From Ministeria vibrans ATCC 50519 (taxonomy: Eukaryota; Opisthokonta; Filasterea), in contig CALSCP010000388.1 of NCBI GenBank assembly GCA_943704425.1, positions 8,703 to 53,920 on the forward strand: 45,218 nt of DNA. The letters run 5' to 3'. Made by a program: the position numbers and the translations under genes. This document shows positions 21,899-34,291 of this stretch, in pieces (position 1 is the first letter of the stretch; each line of letters starts with the position of its first letter). A model generated the notes under the pieces. It was not told the DNA's origin. It ran no database searches and was given only the letters and a program-made list of their open reading frames with translations.

Positions 21899-24246
21899 AC
21901 ACACATATACATGTTACGAATGTACGTACAAAAGTCGGGAGGTCTTCATCGGCGCCCTGGTAGACATTGGTGTCGCCGGCATCAAGAGAGCCGGGGGCAG
22001 GGGCGGAACTGAGTTGTACCATGATGGGCCCGTCCTTGTCCTTGCTCTTGCGCTTGGGCAGGGGCGGCGGGGCATTACTGCTCCGTCGGTCCTTCTTCTC
22101 CGACTTCTTCTTCTCCAAGACCAGGTTAGGGTCACCCAGCAAGTCCGTTCTGTAGTCGTACAGCGGCTCGTCTCCATCCCCCGTTGTCTTTGACTCCTCC
22201 TCCTTTTCAATCATGCGAAACTTCTGCAGCAGACTCATAGGACGCGCACTATCTCGCTTGCGCCGTCGTCGCTCACCCCTGGGCGACCCAACGCCAGAAA
22301 CAGGCGGTGCAGGTGACGTTGGATGCGATACTGAGCCTTCGTCTCCACCAATTGATGTGCGCGATCCTTCCCCTTCCCCATCCTCTTCCGCCTTCTTCTC
22401 CCCCAACATCTTATCGAGAAACTTGCGTCCCAGCGTCTTCGGCTTGACCTTCTTCTCCGCCTTGCGCTCCTCCTTCTCGCGTTCTCTTTCCTCCTTCTCG
22501 AGTTCCCTCTCCTCCTTCTCGCGCTCCTTCTCACGCTCCCTTTCGCGTACCCTCTCCTCCTTCTCGCGTGCCCTCTCCTCACGCCGCCCTGCACGCTCGC
22601 GCTCACGAGACTTGCGCTGTCCACTGCGACTCGACGGCCGTTTCGGGTTCACTGCGGGCGGTGGTTCATCTGGCCCGTTGTTCGCCTCGTTCTCAGCCAA
22701 TGCTTCTGCTGCATCCGTGCCCGTCGCTCGCGTATAGCTGTTGCGCAAGGGCGGTACAGCTGGCGGTGACATCATGACACCGTTGCTTGTCGTCGTGTAG
22801 GCGTCGACTGTCGGGAGTGCTGGCAATGACCGTTTGCCTTTGCGCGTTGCTCTTTTTCCTTGCGGCGAATCTAATAATTCGGCATGTCGCTTCTCCTCCA
22901 TATTTGCCTCCACCTCGTTCGCCTCCTCTGCCGTCACCGATGCAATAATCGTTGCGTACGTTGTCTTCTCGTTCGACACCGTAAACTCTTTGGGCTCCTT
23001 GCCCGGACGAAACACCGCTCGTTTCGATTCCAGTCGCTCAACACGGCTCTTTTCCTCTCTCTCTCTCTCTGCCTCCATTGCTGCCTCTGGGTTGTACTCA
23101 ACCACCGGTGCTTCGTTGAAAATGTCGTCGGCCTCATTGTCTCCCTCAACCATTTCATCAATCACAACGCTATGCACAAACAAAAGACCAAGTAAGAAAT
23201 GTGTCTTCAGGACATGTTCACGCACTAGTACACACACACACACACACACAGGGAGAGAGACACAGGGAGAGCACAACAAAGTGGGAGAGAGAGAGAAGAA
23301 AGAAACAAAGAACGAACCAAAATAAGAGAGTAACAGAGCGAGAGAGAAAGAGAGCGAGAAGCAAAGTGATAACAAACAGAGCAAGCACGAAACAAAGTAA
23401 GAAGCAAGGATAGCAAACGAGAAGCAATGAGAGAGAGAGAGAGAGAGCAAACTGAAAATCGCATTGTTGCAATGGTTGTGACGTCGGACGTGACACACAC
23501 ATCTCAAAAAACGCCCTGTTTGCCCCGAGAGCCCTTGCGCATTCCTTGATACCCAGACCCACCCACATGCCATGGTGTATTGAGATGTAGAGCAGTGGAG
23601 ATGCGCGCGGAACGGGAATCAGCGGTGCGAGAGTCAAGATGTGCCAAAAAAAAAAAAAGAAGAAAAAAAAACGAAAAGGGGAAAGAGGGGAAAGAGATCG
23701 TTGTAAGTGATTGTAGGTACCCTTCGGTGTCCAGAGCTGTAGTGCAGTCAACGTTGGATGCATTCGTCGAGAGATTTGATGGATTCTGAGAAGGAGGACA
23801 GACAAAAAGCGGAAACGTAGAGACGGGGGTAGGTCAACGAGTGACGTAACAAGTTTTTCGCTAAGAGATCTCACCTCGTCCTCTTCAGCGACTGCACTGG
23901 GGTGCTTTCTCATCGCAGCAATCCCATTCTGTGTGTGTGAGGCGGTGGGGAGCGTTTGGGTTCGCGAGACGGACGTGCGGCGGTTGTCGGAGTCGCGACG
24001 GGGCGGCGGAGGAATGTCCAGCGACGCGTTGGTCAGTGTGTGGGCGGGGCGCGGCGGCGCGGTGAAGACGGGCTCGCCAAGCGCCTCGCTCTCCGTCACA
24101 TAGCTTGGGCGACTTTGGACAATAAAGTCGGAATTGGAGCGCTGTACTTTCGAGCCGCGCTTCTTGCCCACACTCTTGGGCTTCTCAGCCTCCGCTGCCT
24201 GCACAACGGATGCCCTCTTCTTACGCCGGCGCGCAAGAAGACCCAT
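21571..24246 (-). CDS. Unrecognised charged, proline-rich, probably disordered protein
   Basis: No family is recognised. Four exons in transcript order (24246-23875, 23785-23721, 23169-21930, 21750-21571) give 618 residues in consistent phase. The N-terminus MGLLARRRKKRAS is strongly basic. It has Gly2 but Arg at position 6, so N-myristoylation is only a weak possibility. The middle has a long Arg/Glu/Lys alternating stretch (about residues 330-400) likely to form a single stable alpha-helix. It is followed by Ser/Pro-rich segments and PPPLPKRK, a typical SH3-ligand shape. The last 60 residues include an aromatic, glycine-rich KWKGGFSFGGGWTRWDD. A signalling adaptor is a guess. The 551-bp intron 2 contains an open stretch (about 23499-23600) that lacks an AG acceptor and was left out. 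Confidence 0.7.
21781..21898. repeat. (AAT)n-type trinucleotide repeat in intron
   Basis: A long run of AAT units with minor AAA and AAC variants in the last intron of the charged protein gene. Confidence 0.95.
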
Positions 24247-24386
24247 GATATGAAATAAATTTGATCGCGGTTTTGTGTCTCAGTGTCTGACAAGTTGAGA
24301 CACGTTTCCTGTCATGGTTTAAAAATAATCATAATAATTATTATTGCTCTCCCTTCTTCATTCGCAGTGGTTCACTCTGCACTCAC
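24247..24386. promoter_or_regulatory. Probable bidirectional promoter, charged protein / SBF-like gene
   Basis: This 140-bp stretch lies between divergent start codons and contains an AT-rich AATAATTATTATT block near 24329-24345. The call is positional only. Confidence 0.4.
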
Positions 24387-27300
24387 ATGGCTCCTCGTCG
24401 GGCTTTCGCCTACTGCGTACTTCTGGGTCACCCAGATGACGCGAGCCCAGGTAAAGAATGCACGTTTCAAACAGGCGACACGACCGCGGATGACAAGTTT
24501 GTGTTGTTTCTCTGGTTTTAACTCCCCACTCTCTCCTTGCAGACGTCGAACCTCAAGTGCTCTTCCGCTACCCCGCCACAGACCATGCAGACGTAGCGTT
24601 GCCCGACAATCTTGTGGCCTTTTGTCTTGTGGATCCGCCAGAAGCGCCCGTCAACATCCACCCATCAGTCTTTGCGCCGTCGCCGCGCTTCTTTGCCACC
24701 ATTCTCACCGACGTGAACGGCAAGCGCCTCTACTGCGGCGTCCTTCAGTACACCCATGCTTCAAGTCGCGGCCACGGGCTTTTGCCTCGCTCTCTCTGTC
24801 TCCTCTCCGAGTACTCCATGTTTGACGCGATGCGCTCCATTACCACCTACCTCTTCGGCTCGTTTGCTCTCGCGCCATCCACACACTCCGGATCGTTGTC
24901 GTCGTCGTCGTCGACGACAACGATAGGCACCTCCTCAACTACCCTCGTCTCCGCCACCATTGCCACCGACGAGGCTCTCGACGCGGCGCCCGATGGCGAA
25001 GATGCTGATGGCCAGACGTGCTCCAACACTCGCAACTCTTTGCAGACCCTGCGTGGCCTCTCCCACACACCTCGATCCCACAATCAGCAATTCAAAGACA
25101 AGTCTAAAATGCTCTTCATTGCCATCTCGCGTCTCATCGACCGCGCCCGGCTCGTGCCCGGCTGTCGCACTCATTTGCACATTGGTCGTCAACTCACACC
25201 CATTTTTTTACCGCCTCTCAATCGTGACACCATCGGCACCTCCGCCCCGGTTCTACCCCTCTTTCGTGCGCTTCCCATTCAAGACGTGCTCACTCTCATT
25301 TCGGCCATCTTCACCGAGCAACGCATTGTGTTCCGCGCCGACTCCTACTGGCGTGTCGCCGAGGCCACCGAAGCTCTCATGACCTTGCTCCACCCCTTTC
25401 GCTTCCAGCACGTCTACATTCCCGTACTGCCAGGCGCTCTCCTTGACATTCTTGGCGCCCCAACGCCCTTTGTCGTCGGCATCCACGCCTGCTTTAGCGA
25501 CGCACCACACGAGTTTAATCATCACAACGACTCGAGCAACACCAACAACGGCAGCGGTGGTGGTCGCTCATCGTTTGCCTTTCAGCAGCCTACACGCACG
25601 CGTACATTTGAGGAAGCATTTCCCGACGTAACCGACGTCCTGGTGGTCGACCTGGACCTCCACACGCTCACCGTTCCCGACTCGTGTCTCATGGAGATTC
25701 CGCCTCTGAGCGAGCCGTATGCGTCGCGTGTGCACTCGTTTGTCGAATTCATTCTCGAGCCGGACGCATGCAACGCCGACACCGCGTTTCGCCTGCCCGA
25801 CTCCCATGCGGTAACACACTCACCGCACGACCAAAACCTGGCTCTGCGTGCCGTCTTCCTTGAGATGTTTGCGTCGCTCTTTGGCGCCTTCCGCGACCAC
25901 TTGCTCTTCGTTCGTGTTCATCCTCAGCCCGTCGTGCTTTTTGACGCCAACAGCTTCCTCCATGCCTTTGTTGTGCGCCACGGCCTCCCATACCAGTCCG
26001 CTTCGAGCAACACCATCAACAAGTCGGGCGTCATTGACTTAGCCTCGGTCGAGAACGACACGCGTCAACTTCAGCGTCAGTCGGGTGCCAACATTTTCGG
26101 CATGTCCCCACTCCCCGTGCGCCTTCCCACCACCACCGAGGGCACACCTGACGTCGATTCCACCTCTGTCGACACCCGCTTTATCATTGCTGCCCTGCAG
26201 AGCATCTCCTTCAACGACTTCATTGATCGCTATGGCGCGCCCAGTCTAACCTCACGTCTTTTTGACGGCTTCATCGACCACGCAAACCAGCTGCGCGACC
26301 AGATTGACCAGCACGCTCGTTCTCTCTACCACTACACGCAACAACATGCTGACAGCAGTGTCACGGCTGGCACCGACGCCCAGGGCAACCCAACACTCCT
26401 GCTGAGCAGCGGCATCTCGCGCGATTCCTCCTCCACTACACAGAGTGACAGTCTGAGCACGAGCACTCCGAGTCCCGGTCGCTCGCGCCCTTCCTCCATG
26501 GTCTCGTCATATTCCGCCGCTAAGCGCGCCCTCTCGTCGTTCAACTCGCAATCAGCTCCCTCCGATGGCGGCGGTTCTTCCATAGGGGAGTTCGTCTCGC
26601 AGACTGTCGCCAAGCTTCACGAAGAGACGGCGCGCTCGGCGGCTGCTACTCGTCAGTTGTCCCTTCAACTTCTTGTGCCTAGTCTCGCTGATTGCACTCG
26701 AGCCGGTCTGCCCCACATTCACGAACAGGTGCGCGAGCTCAGCAAACTCGTCGAACCTGGCACAATCGGGCCCGACATCAAACTGGTTCTGCCGCCTGGC
26801 GCGCAACCCGACGCCTCTTTGCTTGTGCCGGGCGCCACCCTTCCCTCGCTCATTGTCAGTGGTACCGATGATGCGAACAATGTCGAAGTGTACCTCGCGG
26901 AAGACCTCGATGATCATGCAGGCGCCCATCGTGTTGACTCGGTCGAGGGCGCCAATACAGATGACGAGATCGCAGTGGCGGCGAGTGTCGCAGCTGCAAT
27001 CGAGTCTACACTGGACGACGCAAGCCCCGAATCCCTGCCCATGTTCGCCAAGTTTGCGCTCAAGCATGTCGAGCGCGAATCTGACTTTCCCATTGGTGAC
27101 CAGGCAACGGCCGACACGGTGCGCCGGTGTCTCGTGTCACTCTTCTCGTCGGCGACCGCCACCAATCGCGAAGAGCTAGAGCATCGTGCAGGTCTCATGA
27201 TTCCCGTGCTTCGGCGTCTCTTCCGCGACGAGTGGGTGCGCGTCTTTTTTGCACGCGAACTCGAACAGTACTCAAGTGCTCACAAGAACCTCCGACTGGA

Positions 27301-27723
27301 GCAGTTCCACTTGCTGGTGCGTCTCGTCAACTGTGTACTGCGCGACGAAAGCGATGCTCTCTGCTCGAACCGCGCCTCACAACTACTCCTTCCGCTTCTC
27401 TCCATCTTCTACCACGATCTCAACGGCACCCCCGAGTGTCTCTACTTCCGCACGAGCGACCATGTGGTCTTTCAGGACACTACCTTTTGGACGACCACTT
27501 TTTTCATGCGCCTTCAAACGGCCCTTGGCCACCACTACCTCATGCGCTCCCAGGCGGATCTCGCGCGCGAAGTCGCTCGCACCCTTGACGACGAAGCGGT
27601 CCGTCGCGATGTGGTGCGTGCCGAAGAGGAGGTCGTGTACATTCAAATCACCGTCCTGGTCAGCCAGGTCATCTGGTCCGGTCTTGGCGACGAATTTGCC
27701 TTGAGAGTAATCAGAATATTTAC

Positions 27724-27816
<93 letters not shown>

Positions 27817-27824
27817 NNNNNNNN

Positions 27825-27883
<59 letters not shown>

Positions 27884-30800
27884 TTTGTGGTGTGTGTGTG
27901 TGTGTCTTTGTGGCGTGTGTGCGTGTATACGTTTGGTGTGTCGTCTTAATTTTAATTGTGAAACGACTCTCTCTATCTTTTTTCCTTCCATCTTAGGTAT
28001 TGGATGACATTGGCTCGTCGAACACATTGTCTACGAAACAACTGGAGGAAGCGCAAATTTTGGCACAACAGATTGATATGGCCTATCAAAAGTCATTTGA
28101 TGTGATACGCAAGGAACGCCAGCGAATCGACGGCTCGCTTAACACGGATCGCTTGCAACCACCACGTCTGGTCGCACGCGAGCTCTTCTTGCACCACCAA
28201 CGACAGGTTGTGTGTCTGGTGGAACGTGAGAGTGTTTCGGGGGTTGCCAGGCAGACGGTGCCGACTGTACCTTCGGCGGGCCCCTTGCAGCCTCGTCACT
28301 CAGTCGCGTTTGCGTCTCCGTCCACCGCCACTGCGAGTGGCGCAGTCAGTTCGCTTGCTGTGGCCGTGGGCGGCGCCAACTCGTCGTCGCTTGTGTGTGC
28401 GCTCGGTTCCCTGTACATTACCAACTACCGTATTATATTTCGCGGCTACGTCAGCAGTGCAAGTCCCGCTGCAGCGTCAACCACCAGTGGTGGCCCTGAG
28501 AGTGCCTCGACACCCGACTCGCGCTCGTCGAAAGCCGTTGTGGAACGTTCCATTCCGTTGCACAGCATCATTCGTTTGCGTCGCATGCCCTCCGCCTTTC
28601 TTCCCGATCTCGATGTGTGGGCTGAGGGTCTCGAACTTCAGTCGGCGCTCTTTCACCAGCTGCGTGTGTGTGTGCTCGACGAGGGCGATCAGGGCTTCAC
28701 CGTCGAGACGCTCGGGTCGTTTCTGATTGGTCGCATTTTTCATGTTGACACACTCGCACTGTTTGCTTTTGCACCCAGCGAGCAGCAGCATCACCACCGT
28801 CATACGGAGGCATCGCTAGTAGGCACAGTGGGAGCAGCTCAGTCAACGATGACACCGATGGCTGCTTCAGCATTGGCTGTCGAGGGTGAGAGTAGTGCCC
28901 TTTCGTCGCCGCATGGCAGCTTGGATGTCACTAGTGGCGAAGGATCAACAGCACGAGGCTCGAAGAGTGCGTCGTCCACTGTTGTTGGCAGTGAGCTGCA
29001 TGCAGGCGCTGATGAGAATGTGAGTCAGCGTGGCAGTCGTGTGCTTCTGCGCAACTCGACTGTTGATGACTCTGTGAGTGCACGCAGCTCATTCTCCGTA
29101 TCGGGCGAATCCTCGCGCCACAGTGTCTTTTCGGCGCGTCGCGGTCTCGGTCTGCAGCTCACACACCAGCAAGTTGTGCCCGATCGGCTTTCGTCGACAG
29201 TCAGCGGACGGGGCCCCCGCATCAGCAGCACGTTTGAGGCGTGCAACCGATCGTCGTCGTCTTCGTCGGCATCCGTACTCTCGTCCGCCTCTACCCTCGC
29301 ACCTCGCACACCAACCTCGATGCAGACATCGTCGCCCGTCGGCCGACAGGGTACCATGAACACGGCAACATACAACTACCTGATGCGCAAGCGTGACTAC
29401 CACGACAGTCCCACTGGCAGCGGTGGTCTCATGCGTCAGCGTACTATCATTATGGGTGCGGGCCAGTCGATTGGGTCCACCAACAGCCCTGGTGGCGGCG
29501 CAGCTGGGGGTGCTGGCAGCGCGTCATCATCGTCGGCTGCCGCTGCAGCCGCTGCTGCTGCCGCAGCCAACGCCGCCGCTGTCTCAGCGTCGTCGTACGC
29601 GTCACTCACGCCCATTGAGGGCCCCGTGTTGCTGTTGAACAAGTCGTTCCCCATTCCCTTGACTCTTCTCGATCCTGATCAGTGCATCGAAGGTTACGAG
29701 CGCCATGGCGTTGCTGTGACCATTGTGAGCAATGCCGACGAGCAGTTGTGGACCGAGGTGGATCGAGAAGTGGTCAATGCGCGAGCGCACAAAGCCTTTG
29801 CGCCATGGCGCATGAGCTCTGTGAATGTCAACTACTCCCTCTCTTTCTCTTTCCCCCCCTGCCTTGTGGTGCCCAAGAGTCTGACTGACGTCGAGTTGCG
29901 TGCCGTTGCGACGTGTTTCCGTCAGAATCGCATTCCGGTGCTTGCCTGGCAGCATCCTTTCAATCGGAGTGTACTCGTGCGCGGCGCTGCCCTACGCAAG
30001 CCCGAACAACAACAACGCCATGGGCTCGACTCGGATATGGACCCGCAGTCACTGGTGCGCCATGTTCTCTCGAGCGTGATGCTTGCTACGCCGCGAGGCC
30101 AGGACGCCGACAACTGGAGCAATGTTCCGGCACTCTATGTGATGACGCATCGATTCAACTGCCGTCGTGGCGGCGGTCAGACGTGTGAGTCGGGTGGCTG
30201 GGCCAAGGGATTTGCCTCGCTTGACCACGTTGAGTTTCTTTATGTTGACGATGCGTCGTCGCACTACCCACCCGACCTGATCACACTGCGACAGTCACGT
30301 TCTAAACTTGCCAATGCCTGCTGCGGCGTGACTGCCACTTCCTTCTCGAATGCGGCTACACACTCGTCATCGAGCGACAGCGACTCGACGTTCCTCTCGG
30401 CCGTGCAACAGAGCCATTGGTTGACGCACGTTGCGTCGCTGCTCGAGGCGTCACTTGCAGTTGCGGACCTGATCCACGTGCAAGGTAGCAGTGTCATGGT
30501 CGCACTTGGCGATGGTCGCGACCGTACCACACAGATTGTGAGTCTCGCCCAGATTTTGCTTGACCCGTACCATCGCACCATGCGGGGCTTCCTTGAGCTG
30601 GTGCAGCGTGAATGGCTCAGCTTTGGACATGCCTTCTCGACGCGATGTGCACCCACCTCGGGCGGGCCGATTGTGGCGTCATCAAGCAAGGCAGAGCGTG
30701 GCGTGGGCGCAGCCATGTCGCCCGAGAAGAAGGGTAACGCACGCGGCGGCAAGTATAATGGGCTGCTGGCGACACCCGACACGGACACCGTGGGCTTTTC

Positions 30801-33049
30801 GCCGGTGTTTCTCCTGTGGCTCGATGCCGTGTATCAACTCCTCTGGCAATTCCCGTCGTCCTTTGCCTTCTCGCCTGCACTCCTTGAGCGTCTCTTTTAC
30901 CACTCTCACGCCGGTCGATTCGCGTCGTTTCTTTTCGACTCGTCGTGCGAACGTGCCGAGAAGAACATCAATGGAGCGTCGGCGAGCAGCATGACGACGC
31001 CCACCGGAAGCATTGCCAGTGCGCAGGCCAGTACTGGTGGTGGAGGTGGAAGTGGAAGAGTGAGTGCAAGTGGCTCGCTCAACAGTACCACGAGTGGCGC
31101 TGTAGGAGGAGGAGGAAATGCGAGCCATCCGGGCAGTGGCAGTAGTAGTGGTGTGAATGGACCATCCATGTCCACACACGCGTATGCCAATGCTCAGTCG
31201 TTGTGGCTTCATCTGGAGCAAGAGGACCGTGGTGGACCGACCTTGGCCAATCTCAAGTACAATCCGCATTCGCATGTGTCACAGGGCTGTCTGCGTCCGT
31301 TTACGCGCGCCGCCGCCATGCGACTGTGGCCCGTCTACCTGTCACATGCTGGCTCAAGCGACTTCCCGTCCCCGGGCAAGACGGAACGACTTGCCATGCT
31401 ATTGCATCGCTATGGACAGTTGTTGGCGGTGACGGGCGAGGCCGACGTGTCGCGGAGCACGTCGTGGCGGCAGCTGTGGGTGTCATTGCTCGCGTCGGTG
31501 CGCGATGATGCTCGTTACAATGGCAGTGGCGGGGATGGCGCTGGTGATGATACTGGTGGTGGTGGTGGTCTCTCTTCCGGTGGCGGCAGTCCTGTTGTCA
31601 TTGATGGCACTGCGGCGGCGCCCACTGGCGAGGTGGGCACGGCTGCGCAAGTGTTGCTTGCCGATGGGCCAGTGGGTTTCCCGGTACATATGGCAATGTC
31701 GCCACCTGCTTCTCCGATGGTGGGGAAACACGCGTTTTTTGACGACAGTCTTGGCTCGGGCGCTGTTAATACTGGAGGTGCTTTGGGTGCCGCTGGTGGA
31801 GGTGGTGGTTCGTTAAAGCGGAATGTGGTGCGTCGTCAAGCAACGGCGGTGCATCGACGAAACTCGCTCAAGCCGGTTGTGGCTGGCCGACAGCACACCA
31901 TTGAGCCCATGTCCTCCGACGGCCACTCACTCTTTCGCAACCAGCATCAGTTTGAGACGTTTAATTCACTTCAGCCCAGTGCATGTGACCATTGCCATCA
32001 GTTTCTGTGGGGGGTGATTATCAAGCAGGGCTTTCGCTGTCGCGAGTGCAACTTTGTGTGCCACGACAAGTGTCGCGCGCTCGTGACAACACAGTGCCAC
32101 AAGGAGCGTCGCAAGTCAGCGCGTACGACGACCCCCCCGCGAGGCACTGTCGCCGCCACTGCGGCTCTCTCACCGCCCACTGCGACCTCTGCAGCTGCCC
32201 AGGCCAATGCCAACTCGGGCTCCAATGCCACCTTCATGTCGTTTCTGCGCGACAACTCTGCGTCGCCGACACCCGAGGCCGACAGCACCATTGGACACTT
32301 TCGTCCCGGTCGCGAAGCGACTACTGCGACAGCGGCAGCGTCAACGGCTGCCGCAGCGGCAGCCGCCGGTCGCGAAGCATCGTCACGACTGGCGTTGCAA
32401 CAAGGCAAGAAGGGCGGGCACACGCGCAGCATGAGCGACGGGTCGGTGGTGCCTGAGACGGAGGTCCAGGGTGCCGTGACGGACCCTTCGCCCGTCTCCG
32501 CGAGCACTTTTTTCACGTCAACTGTGCACGAAGGGTATTTGCACAAGACGGGGGGGCGTGTACGCACGTGGAAGCACCGCTACTTTGTGCTTTCGGGCGA
32601 TGTGATTCGATACTACTCGACTGCGGCGCGTGCGCGTCTTAAGGGCCAAATTGCCCTGCGCGACGTGCAAGTGGTACAGCCCATTGAGGAGGTGCCTGTT
32701 GCAGTGGGCCGTCTGGCGCTCTCCAAAGATGCCAAGGGCGCCTTCTTCTTTGAAGTGGTACTATCAAGAGAAAGAGAGCGAGAGAGAGAGAGGAGAAGGA
32801 GAGAGAGAAACTAAGAGGGAGAGAGCATGTATGTGTGCGAACGTATGTGATTCTGATAGTACATTGTAGGTGACGGACTTCCGGAGCTACGCGCTGTGTG
32901 CCGAGTCGAGCGACGAGCGGGTGCGGTGGATCCATGCGTTGACCAAGCAGCTCGTGCAGGTGCGTTTGCGCGACAGTGGTCCTGCCGCCAAGAACAGCGC
33001 TGCAGTCCTATCGGCGCAGCACTACTTTTCCGATGATGATGAGACATAA
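24387..33049 (+). CDS. SBF: SBF/MTMR5-13-like protein: DENN, GRAM, pseudo-myotubularin, C1 and PH domains
   Basis: SBF proteins are Rab exchange factors (DENN) fused to catalytically dead myotubularin phosphatases. Four exons (24387-24450, 24543-27706, 27997-32757, 32870-33049) give 2722 residues. The N-terminal DENN starts MAPRRAFAYCVLLGHPDD and includes FFATILTDVNGKRLYCGV and EQRIVFRADSYWRV. An SBF2-type helical region follows (RRLFRDEWVRVFFARELE, about residue 900). The GRAM-like part (GSLYITNYRIIFRGYV) is near residue 1215. The myotubularin domain (about 1620-2220) has PVLAWQHPFNRSVLVRGAAL. Its catalytic loop reads VALGDGRDRT in place of HCSDGWDRT, so the nucleophilic Cys is missing, as in SBF1/SBF2. 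A full C1 zinc finger (about 2393-2447, with CDHCHQF and HDKCRALVTTQC) and a PH domain (about 2586-2700) follow. Ser, Ala and Gly-rich inserts make it longer than animal SBFs (about 1850 residues). Confidence 0.93.
27724..27883. repeat. (GT)n microsatellite with assembly gap
   Basis: A long GT run in the SBF-like gene intron (27707-27996). It is interrupted by eight N (27817-27824), so its true length is unknown. It lies wholly inside the intron and does not affect the protein. Confidence 0.97.
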
Positions 33050-33159
33050 TGTTTACTTGTCTCTGTACAATAATAATTATTCTTCATAATTTCAATCAAT
33101 CGTTTTCCCCTTTTGAATTGCAATGTACAGTGATTGGCATGAATAATTCTTTTTTATTC
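33050..33159. terminator. Convergent 3' region, SBF-like / M15 peptidase
   Basis: An AT-rich 110-bp stretch between two stop codons with no coding content. Both transcripts must end here or overlap. Confidence 0.5.
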
Positions 33160-34291
33160 TCAAACTTGCATGATTTGAAAGTAAAGGTGATCCTTTTGGA
33201 AGTGCTGATAATCTATGTGAGACAAGTGTATATGAGAGTATGCGCGCGTCTTTGTGGTGGGTGTATGTATGTGTGTGTGTGTCATTGTGATGTGCGTGAG
33301 TGTCTTTGTGGTGTGCGTGGATGTGTGAGTGATGTGTGTATGTGTGTGTGTGTGTGTGTGTCTTTGTAGTGTGTGTGTGTGTGTGTGAGCTCGTACCTTG
33401 ACGGGTGAACCAAGAGCCACCCCAGTCCCAGTTGCGAGAGTCAAAGGCAGCGTAGGCGGGAGTACCTGGGTAGATGGTGCTGGGAATGTGGAGTGAGCGG
33501 TTGGCGTACTGTGCCGCGTCCGGTGGAAGAATTTCGTCGCCTTGGTACAAAAGAGAGGTTGAATGAGGCGGAGAAGATGTTACGTTTACCTCTGACGTAG
33601 GGATTTGTGAAAGGGTTAACATCAATGGCACAGCCGTACGCGTGAAGACTGTATGATCCTGGTTTCCCCGTGATGGCTCGACAATTGAAGGCGGAAGTGT
33701 TGTTCGCCTGCACTCGGAGCGAGCGGTGTTATGGTTTGACTTGATTCACTCTGGGTGTCTCCTCACCTCCATCGTGGCATTGTCACTGCCCTGGAAGCGA
33801 CAGGCAAGCTTCATGGAATGGATAGGATAGGCGGCGTTGGCAATGTCCTGCGCACAGTGGAGAGAAAGAGAGCAAGAGAGAGAGCAAGAGAGAGAGCAAG
33901 AGAGAGAGCAAGAGAGAGGCAAGAGAGAGAGCAAGAGAGAGAGCAAGAGAGAGAGCAAGAGAGAGAGCAAGAGAGAGTCGGATGATTGTGATGATTTGTG
34001 TTGTGCACTGTGTTGACAAACCTCGAAAATATCAAGCACTTCCGTCGCAAGTGAGCGGTGAACAACCAGCTCGCCTTGGTGGACGACGCCTCCTTCGTCA
34101 AGGTAGTTGAGTTGGAGGTAGGTGAGGCTGGAAATGGGGACGGGACAGTCTGCCTTCCAAGTGTACTTGCGCATCTGCGTCTGGACATCGTCGGGGATGG
34201 GATAGATCTCGCGCCCCCTCAGGGACAACGCTGAGGCGGGAATGAGTGCCATGGTTGACAGGAGGGCCGCAAACAGAGCGAGACGAGTCAT
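33160..34291 (-). CDS. Secreted M15-family zinc peptidase (VanY / L,D- or D,D-carboxypeptidase-like)
   Basis: M15 enzymes are zinc peptidases of mainly bacterial and phage origin that cleave peptidoglycan peptides. Five exons in transcript order (34291-34022, 33847-33767, 33707-33590, 33540-33397, 33212-33160) give 221 residues in perfect phase. Features seen: a signal peptide (MTRLALFAALLSTMALIPAS), GELVVHRSLATEVLDIF, the family stretch DIANAAYPIHSM, NTSAFNCR, the zinc-binding H-x6-D motif in SLHAYGCAIDVNPFTNPY, GSWFTR and the terminal DYQHFQ carrying the last His. All metal and catalytic positions appear intact, and the protein should be exported. The family is rare in eukaryotes, so an old bacterial acquisition is likely. 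A role in digesting bacterial prey walls or defence is inference. Confidence 0.9.
33860..33978. repeat. 10-bp minisatellite AGAGAGAGCA in M15 gene intron 1
   Basis: About eleven units of AGAGAGAGCA, one slightly shortened, fill most of the intron at 33848-34021. The pattern differs from the pure GA runs elsewhere by a regular C. Confidence 0.93.

Noticed and set aside
27727-28007. Cys-Val repeat ORFs
   Set aside because: Translations of the GT microsatellite and the N gap.
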